Part shown: positions 8,772 through 16,979 of the stretch, piece by piece | How positions within the stretch are numbered: position 1 is the first letter of the stretch | Layout of the letters: every line of letters begins with the position of its first letter | Assembly (NCBI RefSeq): GCF_026240905.1 | Contig: NZ_JAPEVI010000003.1 | Location: forward strand, 3,224,001 to 3,288,000 | Source of the DNA: Roseibium salinum | GTDB taxonomy: Bacteria; Pseudomonadota; Alphaproteobacteria; Rhizobiales; Stappiaceae | Direction: 5' to 3' | Length of the DNA: 64,000 bases | Translations under genes and position numbers: made by a program | Notes under the pieces: model-generated | Told to the model about the DNA's origin: nothing | Databases searched by the model: none | The model's input: only the letters and a program-made list of their open reading frames with translations

Positions 8772-9177
8772 CTTTTCCCCAAGTCTGGTATGTTCGTTAT
8801 TATTGGTCACGCAAGCAACGCCACTTGAATGACGACTGCCGTCCAAGAGCTACCGCCACCTGCGATCGCGCATAGAAAAACAAAAAAGACGCCGTATGGA
8901 AAGGGGTTATTGAAAAAAATTGGATATTTTTTAGCCAGCGGCCGATTTAATATTTTGCAAAGTGCCACGGCCGGGAATTTTTTACTCAACGTGAAGCACT
9001 CGGTGAAAGGAATATTCACCGAGTGCCAAATGTCTGCGCCGGAGAGAGATCTCTCCTCCCACCCAAAAGTGTCTTCTGTCGCGCGCCTATCCGGTTGTCC
9101 AGGAACGTCATGAAATGATCCCGGAACGGCGGCATGACCTTGTGCTGCCTGCAATCTGTCAGCTAAGTTCCGGCCGG
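8772..9177. other. Divergent intergenic region between importer operon and HTH regulator
   Basis: About 400 bases without a credible gene. The middle part (about 8870-8990) is clearly AT-rich with A and T tracts, as expected for promoters, and a long perfect palindrome lies at 8996-9026 (separate entry). Both the importer and the regulator must be transcribed from here. Confidence 0.7.
8996..9026. promoter_or_regulatory. Perfect 12-bp inverted repeat, candidate operator or RNA stem
   Basis: GCACTCGGTGAA (8996-9007) and TTCACCGAGTGC (9015-9026) are perfect inverted copies around the 7-base loop AGGAATA. No T-tract follows on either strand, so it is not a typical terminator. It sits between the importer ATPase and the divergent HTH regulator and could be an operator for that regulator. 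Confidence 0.6.
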
Positions 9178-10071
9178 ATGACAGGAACGATGCTACAGCA
9201 AGACGAACCACGGCGCCCTCAATTTCTGACCACAAGGGAAGTGGCCGATCTGTTGCGGGTGAAGGAACGCAAAGTCTACGACCTCGCCGCGGCCGACGAA
9301 ATCCCGCACCGCCGGATTACCGGCAAGCTGCTCTTTCCGGCCGAGGAGATTCACGCCTGGATCGACGGTACCGGATCGAAGGCGACCAGAGAACGGCCGG
9401 ATGTCCTGGCCGGCTCGCACGATCCGCTGCTGGACTGGGCCGTACGCGCATCGGGATGCGGCCTTGCAACCCTTTGCAACGGCAGCCGGGACGGGCTGAC
9501 CCGGTTCGAAGAGGGCAAGGCGGCCCTTGCCGGCATCCACATTCCCGAAGACACCGGCTGGAACGTTGCCTCGGCGGCCGGTCTGGGCGTTACCAACGCG
9601 GTCCTGGTCGCCTGGGCCATTCGCCAAAGGGGTCTGCTGATCTCGCCCGAATCGGCCCGGAGCATCCGCTCGGTCGGCGATCTGGAGGGCAAACGCGTTG
9701 CGCTGCGCCAGCCCGGCGCGGGCGCGGCGCTTCTGTTTTCCAGCCTGCTTGCAGAGGCCGGCGTCGATGAAGACAAGCTGGCCGGCCCAAAGGGCCATGC
9801 CCATACCGAGGGCGAGGCCGCAGCCGCCGTCGCCGCCGGCGATGCGGATGCCGCCCTCGGCATCGAAGCCATGGCAAGACAATACAAGCTCGGCTTCCTG
9901 CCGCTGGTGGAGGAGAGCTTCGACCTGCTGATCGACCGAAGATCCTATTTCACCGAGCCTTGCCAACAGCTCCTCGCCTTCGCGCATACGCAGGACTTCG
10001 TAGAAAAGGCGGAAGCCCTTGGCGGGTACCGTCTGGAGGTATTAGGGTCGGTGCGCTGGCTGTCGCCCTGA
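9178..10071 (+). CDS. Excisionase-type HTH regulator with periplasmic-binding-like (PBP) domain
   Basis: A protein of about 297 residues. Residues near 18-65 form an excisionase/MerR-like winged helix (FLTTREVADLLRVKERKVYDLAAADEIPHRRITGKLLFPAEEI), followed by a linker and a roughly 200-residue domain resembling the PBP superfamily domain found in one-component regulators (VGDLEGKRVALRQPGAGAALLFSSLLAEAGV; AAVAAGDADAALGIEAMARQYKLGFLPL). This layout suggests a cytosolic DNA-binding protein sensing a small ligand. Start choices are ATG 9178 and ATG 9190; AGGA lies close before 9190, so the start is uncertain by four codons. It is divergent from the importer and 35 bases upstream of trmO. The ligand is unknown; PBP-type regulators of this kind are often linked to oxyanion or molybdate biology, but nothing here proves that. 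Confidence 0.75.
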   Translation: MTGTMLQQDEPRRPQFLTTREVADLLRVKERKVYDLAAADEIPHRRITGKLLFPAEEIHAWIDGTGSKATRERPDVLAGSHDPLLDWAVRASGCGLATLCNGSRDGLTRFEEGKAALAGIHIPEDTGWNVASAAGLGVTNAVLVAWAIRQRGLLISPESARSIRSVGDLEGKRVALRQPGAGAALLFSSLLAEAGVDEDKLAGPKGHAHTEGEAAAAVAAGDADAALGIEAMARQYKLGFLPLVEESFDLLIDRRSYFTEPCQQLLAFAHTQDFVEKAEALGGYRLEVLGSVRWLSP

Positions 10072-10106
10072 TCCCGGCTCCTCTTGCTCCCCACAGGACA
10101 ACGCGC

Positions 10107-10571
10107 ATGTACGATATCCGCCCGCATGAAATCGCGGTTCCTATCCCGGCACCCGATGATGCCCGGCTGTATTTCATCGGCCGCATTCATACACCCTGGA
10201 ACGACCGGAAGGACTGCCCGCGGCAGGGCAGGACGGATGGTCCTGAATGCCGCATCGAGATATTCGAGCCCTGGGTGCCGGCGCTGCAGGGTATAGAGGA
10301 TTACGAGAGCGTTGAGGTTCTTTACTGGCTCAACAAGGCACGTCGGGACCTGATCGTCCAGAACCCCTCCCACAGCGAGCGAACCTACGGCACCTTTGCC
10401 CTGCGCTCTCCGGTGCGCCCCAACCCGATCGGCACGGTGCTGGCGAAGCTGATATCGGTCGACGGGCCGAATCTCATCGTACGCGGGCTCGATTGCCTGA
10501 ACGGAACACCGCTCATCGACCTCAAGCCCGACCGCTGCGCCTTTTCGCCCAAGGCCCCGCCAAAGCCCTGA
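10107..10571 (+). CDS. trmO: tRNA (N6-threonylcarbamoyladenosine(37)-N6)-methyltransferase TrmO family
   Basis: A 154-residue protein of the TsaA/TrmO (UPF0066) family. The family signature is present as RSPVRPNPIGT, together with YFIGRIHTPW near the start, ECRIEIFEPWVPALQGIEDY and LDCLNGTPLIDLKP. TrmO uses S-adenosylmethionine to methylate t6A at position 37 of certain tRNAs. It forms a short beta-barrel enzyme without a Rossmann fold. The ATG at 10107 has AGGA eight bases upstream. It follows the HTH/PBP gene by 35 bases, so the two may be cotranscribed. Confidence 0.85.
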   Translation: MYDIRPHEIAVPIPAPDDARLYFIGRIHTPWNDRKDCPRQGRTDGPECRIEIFEPWVPALQGIEDYESVEVLYWLNKARRDLIVQNPSHSERTYGTFALRSPVRPNPIGTVLAKLISVDGPNLIVRGLDCLNGTPLIDLKPDRCAFSPKAPPKP

Positions 10572-10598
10572 CGCCTTTCACACGGCTTCCGTCTGCTC

Positions 10599-11627
10599 TC
10601 AAGACCGGGCGGCCTCGAGACCACCCGCGGCATAGTCCGGCACGGTGGCGCCGAGCCGCAGTCCGAGCTCCGGATTTGAAGCATTGCCGTCCAGGGCGCG
10701 CCTCTTGACGCCTTGCAGGATTGCGCCCATGCGGAAGAAGCAGAAGGCCAGATAAAAGCCGAAATCCGAAATGCCACCGATCCCCGTGCGTTCGCAATAG
10801 CTATCGATAAACGCCTGGTCGTCCGGAATGCCGAATGCCTTGCGGTCAACCCCGGCAAGGCCCCTGCCTTCCGGACCGGGCGGGCGCTGCCATTGCATGA
10901 TCAGGGCTGCGAGATCCGCAAAGGGGTGGCCGAGGGTGGACAGTTCCCAGTCGAGGACGGCGACGCAGCGCGCGCCGTCTTCGGCGAACAGGAGATTGTC
11001 TATGCGGTAGTCGCCGTGGACCAGCGTCCGCCTGCCGTCGTCCTCCGGCACGTTGGCATCCAGCCAGGCGATCAGTTCGTCCATGGCCGGAATGACCTCG
11101 GTTTCGCTGGCCCGGTACTGCTTGCTCCAGCGGTCGATCTGGCGCCGGTAGTAGTTGCCGGCCGGACCGAAGTCGGAGAGGCCGCGCGCCTTGAGGTCGA
11201 TCAGGTGAATGGCCGCCAGCACCCGGTTCATCTCCGCATAAATCCCGGCGCGCGTTGCCGGATCGATGTCCGGCAGTCGCGGGTCGTCGAAATTGCGGCC
11301 GGCGATCCGCTCCATCACGTAAAACGCGGAACCAATGACGGTTTCGTCCTCGCACAGGACATGCATGCCCGCGACCGGGACATCCGACCCGGCAAGGGCT
11401 TTCTGCACCCGGAATTCCCGATCGACCGCGTGGGCCGACTTGAGCAGCGCACCGGGAGGCTTGCGGCGCAGCACATAGTCGCCGGAGCCGGCCAGCAGCC
11501 TGTATGTCGGGTTTGACTGACCCCGTTCGAACTTTTCAAGGCGGACCGGGCCGGAAAAGCCGGGCATGTTCTGCTCCAGCCAGCCGGTCAGCGCCCTGAT
11601 GTCGACGTCGCCCTGCCGCCCGGACAT
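10599..11627 (-). CDS. Phosphotransferase (APH) family protein, ACAD10/11-type
   Basis: A 342-residue aminoglycoside-phosphotransferase-fold protein. It shows the nucleotide-binding strand YVLRRKPPG, the catalytic loop LVHGDYRIDNLLF and the metal-binding VLDWELSTLGHPFADLA. In animals this domain is fused to an acyl-CoA dehydrogenase as ACAD10/ACAD11, which handle 4-hydroxy fatty acids by phosphorylation and elimination. Here the dehydrogenase is the gene immediately upstream, only 2 bases away, so the pair is a split version of that arrangement. The start at 11627 (MSGRQGDVD) directly follows the dehydrogenase stop. A drug-resistance role is unlikely given the lipid-catabolic operon. Confidence 0.88.
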   Translation of the reverse strand: MSGRQGDVDIRALTGWLEQNMPGFSGPVRLEKFERGQSNPTYRLLAGSGDYVLRRKPPGALLKSAHAVDREFRVQKALAGSDVPVAGMHVLCEDETVIGSAFYVMERIAGRNFDDPRLPDIDPATRAGIYAEMNRVLAAIHLIDLKARGLSDFGPAGNYYRRQIDRWSKQYRASETEVIPAMDELIAWLDANVPEDDGRRTLVHGDYRIDNLLFAEDGARCVAVLDWELSTLGHPFADLAALIMQWQRPPGPEGRGLAGVDRKAFGIPDDQAFIDSYCERTGIGGISDFGFYLAFCFFRMGAILQGVKRRALDGNASNPELGLRLGATVPDYAAGGLEAARS

Positions 11628-11629
11628 GC

Positions 11630-12865
11630 TCAGACCTTGCCGTTCGCGTATTTGCGCAGCTCCGCCCGCGCGACCTGGCGCCGGTGCACGGCATCCGGCC
11701 CGTCGGCGAAACGAAGGGTTCTCAGGTGCGTCCACATGGCGGCAAGCGGATAGTCCTGGCTGATGCCGCCGGCGCCGTGAACCTGCATGGCTTCGTCGAC
11801 CACCTTCAGCGCCATCAGGGGTGCCACCACCTTGATCTGGCTGATCCACGGCTGGGCGGCCCTGGTGCCTTGCGTGTCCATGACCCAGGCGGCCTTCAGG
11901 CACAGGAGCCGGGCCATTTCGATTTCCATGCGCGCATTGGCGATGATGTCGTAATTGGCGCCGAGCTCCACCAGCTTCCTGCCGAAGGCCTCGCGGCTCA
12001 GCGCCCGCCTGCACAGGAACTCCAGCGCCTTTTCCGCCTGGCCGATCGCCCGCATGCAGTGGTGGATGCGGCCCGGCCCCAGACGGCCTTGAGCGACCTC
12101 GAATCCCCGCCCCTCTCCCAGGACCAGACCCTCGTCCGGCACGCGGACATTGGTGAAGCGGATATGCATGTGGCCGTGGGGCGCATCGTCGGCACCGAAC
12201 ACCTGCATCGGCCGCAGGACCTCGATCCCCTGCGCATCCGCCGGGACCAGGAACATGGAATGACGGCTGTGCTTGTGGGCCTCCGGAGCCGTGCGGGCCA
12301 TGACGATATAGAGCTTGCAGCGCGGATCTCCCGCGCCGGTGGCCCACCATTTCTCGCCATTGAGGACCCAGCCCGCGCCTTCCCGGACCGCCTCGAGGGA
12401 AATGTTGGCGGCATCGGACGACGCGACGTCCGGTTCGCTCATCAGATAGGCGGAGCGGATCCCGCCCTCAAGCAGCGGCTTCAGCCAGCGCTCCTTGTGA
12501 GCTTCGGTGCCGTAGCGCTCCAGCACCTCCATGTTGCCGGTGTCGGGCGCGTTGCAGTTGAACACTTCCGCCGCGATGCCGACCTTGCCCATTTCCTCGG
12601 CCAGATAGGCGTATTCCACTGTCGTCAGGCCGTAGCCGCTGTCGCTGTCCGTGAGCCAGAAGTTCCAGAGGCCGCGTTCTCTGGCCTTGCCCTTCAGCTC
12701 GGCCAGGATTTCCAGCTGCCGGTCGGTGAGCTGGAAGCGGTCGCCGGTGGGATGGCGGCCAACCTCGCGGTGATACTCGGCATCGAGCGGGGCGATTTCG
12801 GTCTCGACCATGTGACGGACCTTCTCGATCAGCGGGCGCACCCGCTCGGAGACGCCCAGATCCAT
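11630..12865 (-). CDS. Acyl-CoA dehydrogenase family protein (ACAD10/11-like)
   Basis: A protein of about 411 residues with the full acyl-CoA dehydrogenase fold: helical N-terminal domain, middle beta domain (MSEPDVASSDAANI, GEKWWATGAGDPRC) and C-terminal domain ending with HGAGGISQDYPLAAMWTHLRTLRFADGPDAVH, which resembles the CaiA/ACAD11 branch. FAD-dependent alpha,beta-dehydrogenation of an acyl-CoA is expected. The ATG at 12865 (MDLGVSERVRP) matches the family start but has no close ribosome site; a TTG at 12877 has GGAGA seven bases upstream and could be the true start. The gene lies between the nitronate monooxygenase-like gene and the APH-type gene in one operon. Confidence 0.9.
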   Translation of the reverse strand: MDLGVSERVRPLIEKVRHMVETEIAPLDAEYHREVGRHPTGDRFQLTDRQLEILAELKGKARERGLWNFWLTDSDSGYGLTTVEYAYLAEEMGKVGIAAEVFNCNAPDTGNMEVLERYGTEAHKERWLKPLLEGGIRSAYLMSEPDVASSDAANISLEAVREGAGWVLNGEKWWATGAGDPRCKLYIVMARTAPEAHKHSRHSMFLVPADAQGIEVLRPMQVFGADDAPHGHMHIRFTNVRVPDEGLVLGEGRGFEVAQGRLGPGRIHHCMRAIGQAEKALEFLCRRALSREAFGRKLVELGANYDIIANARMEIEMARLLCLKAAWVMDTQGTRAAQPWISQIKVVAPLMALKVVDEAMQVHGAGGISQDYPLAAMWTHLRTLRFADGPDAVHRRQVARAELRKYANGKV

Positions 12866-12890
12866 GTTTGCTTGCAACGGAATATCTCCC

Positions 12891-13877
12891 TTAACAGATC
12901 TCTGCGCGCATCCGCTCGATGGCGGCACGGTATTCGCTCTCGATGCGGTCGACCACCTCAGCGGCGGGGCCGACCGATTTTACGGCACCGATGCCGTGGC
13001 CGGCGCCCCAGATTTCCCGCCAGGCCTTCGGAAGCGGACTGTCGTCCGGCATGACGCTGGCGTCCCAGTCCTTGGGCAGATTGTCCGGATCGAGCCCGGC
13101 CCTGCGGACCGAGTCCCTCAGATAATTGCCGGGATGGCCGGTGAAGAGCGCAGATGTCATGACCTCCTCCGCGCCGCCCTTGACCATCATCTCCTTATAG
13201 GCCGGGTCCGCATCGGCCTCGTCCATCGCCACGAAAGGCGAGCCGATATAGCCGAGATCCGCGCCCAGGACCCGTGCGGCCAGAAGCGCTTCTCCCGTGG
13301 AAACGGCCCCGGCCAGCAGCAGCGGCCCATCGAACCACTCGCGGATTTCCCGGACCAGCGCAAAGGGCGACTGCGGACCGCCATGCCCTCCGGCACCCGC
13401 GGCGACCGCAATCAGCCCGTCGGCACCCTTTGCGATCGCCTTTTTCGCATAGGTGTTGTTGATGACATCGTGGAGCGCGATACCACCGCAGGAATGGGCG
13501 GCCTCGTTCACCTCGACCCGCGCGCCCATGGAGGTGATCCAGACGGGCACTTTCCAGCGGGTGCAGATATCGATGTCCCGCTCCAGCCGCTCGTTGGACC
13601 GGTGGACGATCTGGTTAACCGCGAAAGGTGCCGCCGGCCGGTCGGGATTGTGCTGATTGTAGCGGTCGAGCTCCTCGGTGATCCGCTTCAGCCAGACCTC
13701 CAGCATGACGGGACCGCCCGGTTCATCCCGGGCGTTGAGCGCCGGAAAGCTGCCGATTATGCCGGCCTTGCACTGGGCGATGACCAGGTCCGGACAGGAA
13801 ACGATGAAAAGCGGCGCCGCCGCGGCGGGTAGCCTCAGGTTCTGCAGCACTTTCGGCAGTGCCCTGGCTTTCAACAT
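12891..13877 (-). CDS. NAD(P)H-dependent flavin oxidoreductase / nitronate monooxygenase family
   Basis: A 328-residue FMN TIM-barrel protein of the 2-nitropropane dioxygenase family. Characteristic segments are KAGIIGSFPALNAR, GADGLIAVAAGAGGHGG (phosphate binding), LLLAGAVSTGEALLAARVLGADLGYIGSPFVA and SALFTGHPGNYLRDS. Members oxidise nitronates or act as enoyl reductase-like flavoproteins. Its place between acyl-CoA dehydrogenase and MaoC hydratase genes suggests a redox role in acyl-CoA catabolism rather than nitronate detoxification, but that is inference. The start at 13877 is preceded by GGAGG and lies 4 bases after the MaoC stop. Confidence 0.88.
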   Translation of the reverse strand: MLKARALPKVLQNLRLPAAAAPLFIVSCPDLVIAQCKAGIIGSFPALNARDEPGGPVMLEVWLKRITEELDRYNQHNPDRPAAPFAVNQIVHRSNERLERDIDICTRWKVPVWITSMGARVEVNEAAHSCGGIALHDVINNTYAKKAIAKGADGLIAVAAGAGGHGGPQSPFALVREIREWFDGPLLLAGAVSTGEALLAARVLGADLGYIGSPFVAMDEADADPAYKEMMVKGGAEEVMTSALFTGHPGNYLRDSVRRAGLDPDNLPKDWDASVMPDDSPLPKAWREIWGAGHGIGAVKSVGPAAEVVDRIESEYRAAIERMRAEIC

Positions 13878-13881
13878 CTTG

Positions 13882-14364
13882 TCATTCCTCCACACGGTCA
13901 TCGAGGTGGAACCGGTTCATCCAGTCGGCGACCAGCGCCGGCCGCCTGCCGCCTTCGATCTCCACCGTTGCCTGCCAGGTGATGTCGATCTCGCCCGGCC
14001 TCGGCCGTTTCAGCGCCGCCAGCACGAACCGTCCACGGACGCGCGATCCGGCCCGGACCGGCGTCAGGAAGCGGACCCGGTCGAAACCGTAGTTGATGCC
14101 CATGGCGGCGCCGTCGATCTTCGGCTGCGCTTCCAGTCCCATGACGGAGAGCAGCGACAGGGTCAGAAAGCCGTGGGCGATCGTTCCGCCGAAGAGGGTT
14201 GCGGCGGCCCGGTCCGGATCGACATGGATGAACTGATGATCTCCGGTGACCTCCGCGAAGGCATCGATCCGGGCCTGGTCGATCAGATACCAGGAAGACA
14301 CGCCTGCCTCCCTGCCTGTCATCTCCTGCAAGGCGTCGACCGAAAGCACGCGCACTGCCGTCAC
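13882..14364 (-). CDS. MaoC family dehydratase (enoyl-CoA hydratase type 2)
   Basis: A 160-residue hot-dog-fold protein. The hydratase motif is visible: YLIDQARIDAFAEVTGDHQFIHVDPDRA contains the Asp-x(4)-His catalytic pair (DHQFIH), and FGGTIAHGFLTLSLL supplies the substrate-pocket segment. It would hydrate a 2-enoyl-CoA to the 3-hydroxyacyl-CoA in the cytosol. The GTG start at 14364 overlaps the TGA stop of the upstream SDR (GTGA), a standard coupled arrangement; a longer reading to 14463 runs through the SDR gene and is not credible. The SDR is the likely next enzyme, oxidising the hydroxyacyl-CoA. Confidence 0.9.
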   Translation of the reverse strand: MTAVRVLSVDALQEMTGREAGVSSWYLIDQARIDAFAEVTGDHQFIHVDPDRAAATLFGGTIAHGFLTLSLLSVMGLEAQPKIDGAAMGINYGFDRVRFLTPVRAGSRVRGRFVLAALKRPRPGEIDITWQATVEIEGGRRPALVADWMNRFHLDDRVEE

Positions 14365-15182
14365 TCGTAGGCCTCCTGGAACAGGTCCGGCCCGGTTTCG
14401 ACATTGATGCCGCCGCTGACGGGCAGGATGGCCCCGGTCACGTAGGATCCGCCGTGCCCGCACAGAAACTGCACCGCGGCGGCAATGTCCTCCGGCCGTC
14501 CCACCCGGCCGAGCGGCACCTGCCCCCCGACGCGGGCGCGCACATCCTCATCCGCCGTGGCGAAGGCGGTCATCTTGCTGACGAAGGGCCCGGGGGCGAG
14601 CGCGTTGACGGTGATGCGCCTTTGCGCAAGCTCCTTGGCAAGGATCCGCGTCAGGTGGTGGACCGCCGCCTTGGAGGCGGCGTAGCTGTAGGCCCGGTCG
14701 CCGTGGGCCGTTTCGCCCATGACGGAGCCCAAGTTGACCACCCGCGCCGGATCATCGTCGCTTGCCGCAGCTTCCAGCAACGGCAGCAGGCTTTGGGTAA
14801 GATGGAACAGCCCGGCCACATTCAGCCGCATCACCCGGTCCCAGGCCGCGTAGGGAAACGCGCCGAGCGTCTCGCCCCAACTGGTTCCGGCATTGTTCAT
14901 CAGGATGTCGAGGCGCTCCGTCCGCCGGCCGATTTCCCCGGCGAGCGCGGAAATGCCCTCCTCCGTTGCCACATCGCCGCCAAAGCCTTCCGCCTTGCCG
15001 GAATACCCCATCGCGTTCAGGTCTTCGGCCGCGGCCACGCAGGCGTCCGCCTTACGGCTGGCGATGAGAACCCGCGCGCCCGCGGCAAGAAAGCCTTCGG
15101 CGGCCATGCGGCCGATGCCCGTTGCGCCGCCGGTCACCAGGGCGGTCTTGCCGGAGAGGCTGAACAATGTGTCCGGCGTCAT
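14361..15182 (-). CDS. SDR family oxidoreductase (3-hydroxyacyl-CoA dehydrogenase-like)
   Basis: A 273-residue classical short-chain dehydrogenase: TGGATGIGRMAAEGF (residues 17-31) binds the nucleotide, NNAG is present, the catalytic Ser lies in NLGSVMGE, YSYAASK carries the Tyr and Lys, and APGPFVSKM follows. The C-terminal GGSYVTGAILPVSGG is typical of the family. It starts with an ATGA overlap with the upstream CoA ligase (15179-15182) and ends in a GTGA overlap with the MaoC gene, so the three are translationally coupled. Oxidation of a hydroxyacyl-CoA intermediate is inferred from context. Confidence 0.9.
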   Translation of the reverse strand: MTPDTLFSLSGKTALVTGGATGIGRMAAEGFLAAGARVLIASRKADACVAAAEDLNAMGYSGKAEGFGGDVATEEGISALAGEIGRRTERLDILMNNAGTSWGETLGAFPYAAWDRVMRLNVAGLFHLTQSLLPLLEAAASDDDPARVVNLGSVMGETAHGDRAYSYAASKAAVHHLTRILAKELAQRRITVNALAPGPFVSKMTAFATADEDVRARVGGQVPLGRVGRPEDIAAAVQFLCGHGGSYVTGAILPVSGGINVETGPDLFQEAYE

Positions 15183-16801
15183 GCCCGTTCCTTTGCAAAC
15201 TGCTTTCTGAGGGTGAGTTTGGAGACCTTGCCCGTCGCCGTGAGCGGCAGGGAATCGACAAAGACCACGTCATCCGGCAGTTGCCATTTGGCAACCCGTT
15301 CCGCAAGAAGAGCAAGGAGTTCCTCCTTCTGCGGCTGCGCATCCCCGCGCGGCTGCACGATCAAGAGCGGGCGCTCGTCCCATTTCGGATCCGGCACCGC
15401 GATAACCGCGCAGCTGGCAACGCCGGGATGGGACATGACGATGTTTTCCAGATCGAGCGAGCTGATCCACTCGCCGCCCGACTTGATCAGGTCCTTCGAG
15501 CGGTCGGTGACCAGCAGGAAGCCGTCCGGATCGATGGCGGCGATGTCCCCGGTGCAGAACCAGCCCTCTTCGTCGAACGCCTGATACGAAGCTTCCCGGT
15601 CCTCGTAATAGCCCGCCGTGACGGCATTGCCGCGCACGTAGAGATGGCCCGGCGTCCGGCCGTCATGGGGAAGGCGCATGCCGGCATCGTCGACGATCTT
15701 GACATCGACCCCGAAGACGCGGCGGCCCTGCGACTGTTTGCGGTCGATGCGTTCCTCGAGGGGAAAATCATCCATGTCCGGGGGCAGATTGCACTGGGTG
15801 CCGATCGGGCTCATCTCGGTCATGCCCCAGGCGTGGCAGACATTGACGCCCCGTTTCTCGAAGGCCTCGATCAGCGACCGCGGAGCGGCCGAGCCGCCGA
15901 CGACGACATCGCCGAAGCCTTCCGGCAGCCGGCCGCGTTCCTTGATCTCGTTCATCAGACCGAGCCAGACCGTCGGCACGCCCCAGGCGGAATAGACCTT
16001 CTCCTGGTCCATCAGGTCGAACAGGCTCTTGCCGTCGAGGGCACAGCCCGGAAAGATCAGGCTGGCGCCGGACAAAGGCGCCCCATAGGGTAGCCCCCAG
16101 GCGTTGACGTGAAAAAGCGGCACAACGGGCAGGATCCTCGTCCCTTCGTGCAGGGCCTTGGGAATGCTGATGCACATGCTCAAGGCGTGCAGGACGGTCG
16201 AGCGATGCGAATAGAGCGTGCCCTTGGGATTGCCGGTCGTGCCGGAGGTATAGCAAAGGCCGGCGGCCTGGTCCTCCGGAAAATCCGGCCAGTCCATCTG
16301 GCCGGGCTGGCCCTCGAGGAGGTCCTCGTAGCAAAGAGTGCCCTCGAGCGTCGTCTCCGGCATGTGCCCCCGGTCGGCCATGATGACGATGCGCAGCTCT
16401 TCCGGCAGATGCGGCCGTAATTTCTCGAGCATCGGCACGAAAGTGACGTCCGTGAACAGCAGCCCGTCCCTTGCGTGGTTGACGATATAGATCATCTGCT
16501 CCGCCGACAGGCGCGGATTGATCGTATGGCAGACCGCGCCGATGCCGGAGATGGCGTAGTAGAGCTCGAAATGCCGGTAGCCGTTCCAGGCCAGTGTCGC
16601 GATCCTGTCGCCTTCCCCCACGCCCAGCCCTTGCAGCGCGTGCGCCAGCTGCGCGATGCGGCCCGCCGTTTCCTTGTAGGTTGTCCTGTGAATATCGCCT
16701 TCCGTGCGCACGGAGACGATCTCGCCCGACGAATGGCTGTCCGCCGCAAAGGTGATGATGTCCGCGATTTTCAGCGGACGGTGCATCATCAATCCCTTCA
16801 T
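15179..16801 (-). CDS. Long-chain/medium-chain fatty acid-CoA ligase (AMP-forming)
   Basis: A 540-residue ANL-superfamily enzyme. Core motifs are YTSGTTGNPKGTLYSHRS (A3 region), HAWGMTEMSPIG (A5), GWFCTGDIAAIDPDGF (A7), DRSKDLIKSGGEWIS (A8) and the C-terminal catalytic Lys in LPLTATGKVSKL (A10). It activates a carboxylic acid with ATP and CoA. The ATG at 16801 has an ideal GGAGGA five bases upstream. It is the first gene of the minus-strand acyl-CoA operon ending at 10599. The operon lacks a thiolase in this window, so complete beta-oxidation would need enzymes encoded elsewhere. Confidence 0.92.
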   Translation of the reverse strand: MKGLMMHRPLKIADIITFAADSHSSGEIVSVRTEGDIHRTTYKETAGRIAQLAHALQGLGVGEGDRIATLAWNGYRHFELYYAISGIGAVCHTINPRLSAEQMIYIVNHARDGLLFTDVTFVPMLEKLRPHLPEELRIVIMADRGHMPETTLEGTLCYEDLLEGQPGQMDWPDFPEDQAAGLCYTSGTTGNPKGTLYSHRSTVLHALSMCISIPKALHEGTRILPVVPLFHVNAWGLPYGAPLSGASLIFPGCALDGKSLFDLMDQEKVYSAWGVPTVWLGLMNEIKERGRLPEGFGDVVVGGSAAPRSLIEAFEKRGVNVCHAWGMTEMSPIGTQCNLPPDMDDFPLEERIDRKQSQGRRVFGVDVKIVDDAGMRLPHDGRTPGHLYVRGNAVTAGYYEDREASYQAFDEEGWFCTGDIAAIDPDGFLLVTDRSKDLIKSGGEWISSLDLENIVMSHPGVASCAVIAVPDPKWDERPLLIVQPRGDAQPQKEELLALLAERVAKWQLPDDVVFVDSLPLTATGKVSKLTLRKQFAKERA

Positions 16802-16979
16802 GTGTTCCTCCCAAAACACGTCTGCCAGTGCAGACCTTTAAAGGGTGAAGGGGAACCGTAGCGCGGCGCAGGCGGAGTGGGAAGGTCCATTTCGGCAAAA
16901 CCCTTTGACAGCGCGCAGCTCTTGGGCCAAACCCTGCCGGAACCGATCCGCCGCCCAATGAAAGTCGAGACGTTCATCG

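Noticed and set aside
10599..12350. 583-residue continuous frame suggesting an ACAD-APH fusion
   Set aside because: The N-terminal part is out of frame with the dehydrogenase and is low-complexity; a good start at 11627 follows the dehydrogenase stop by 2 bases.
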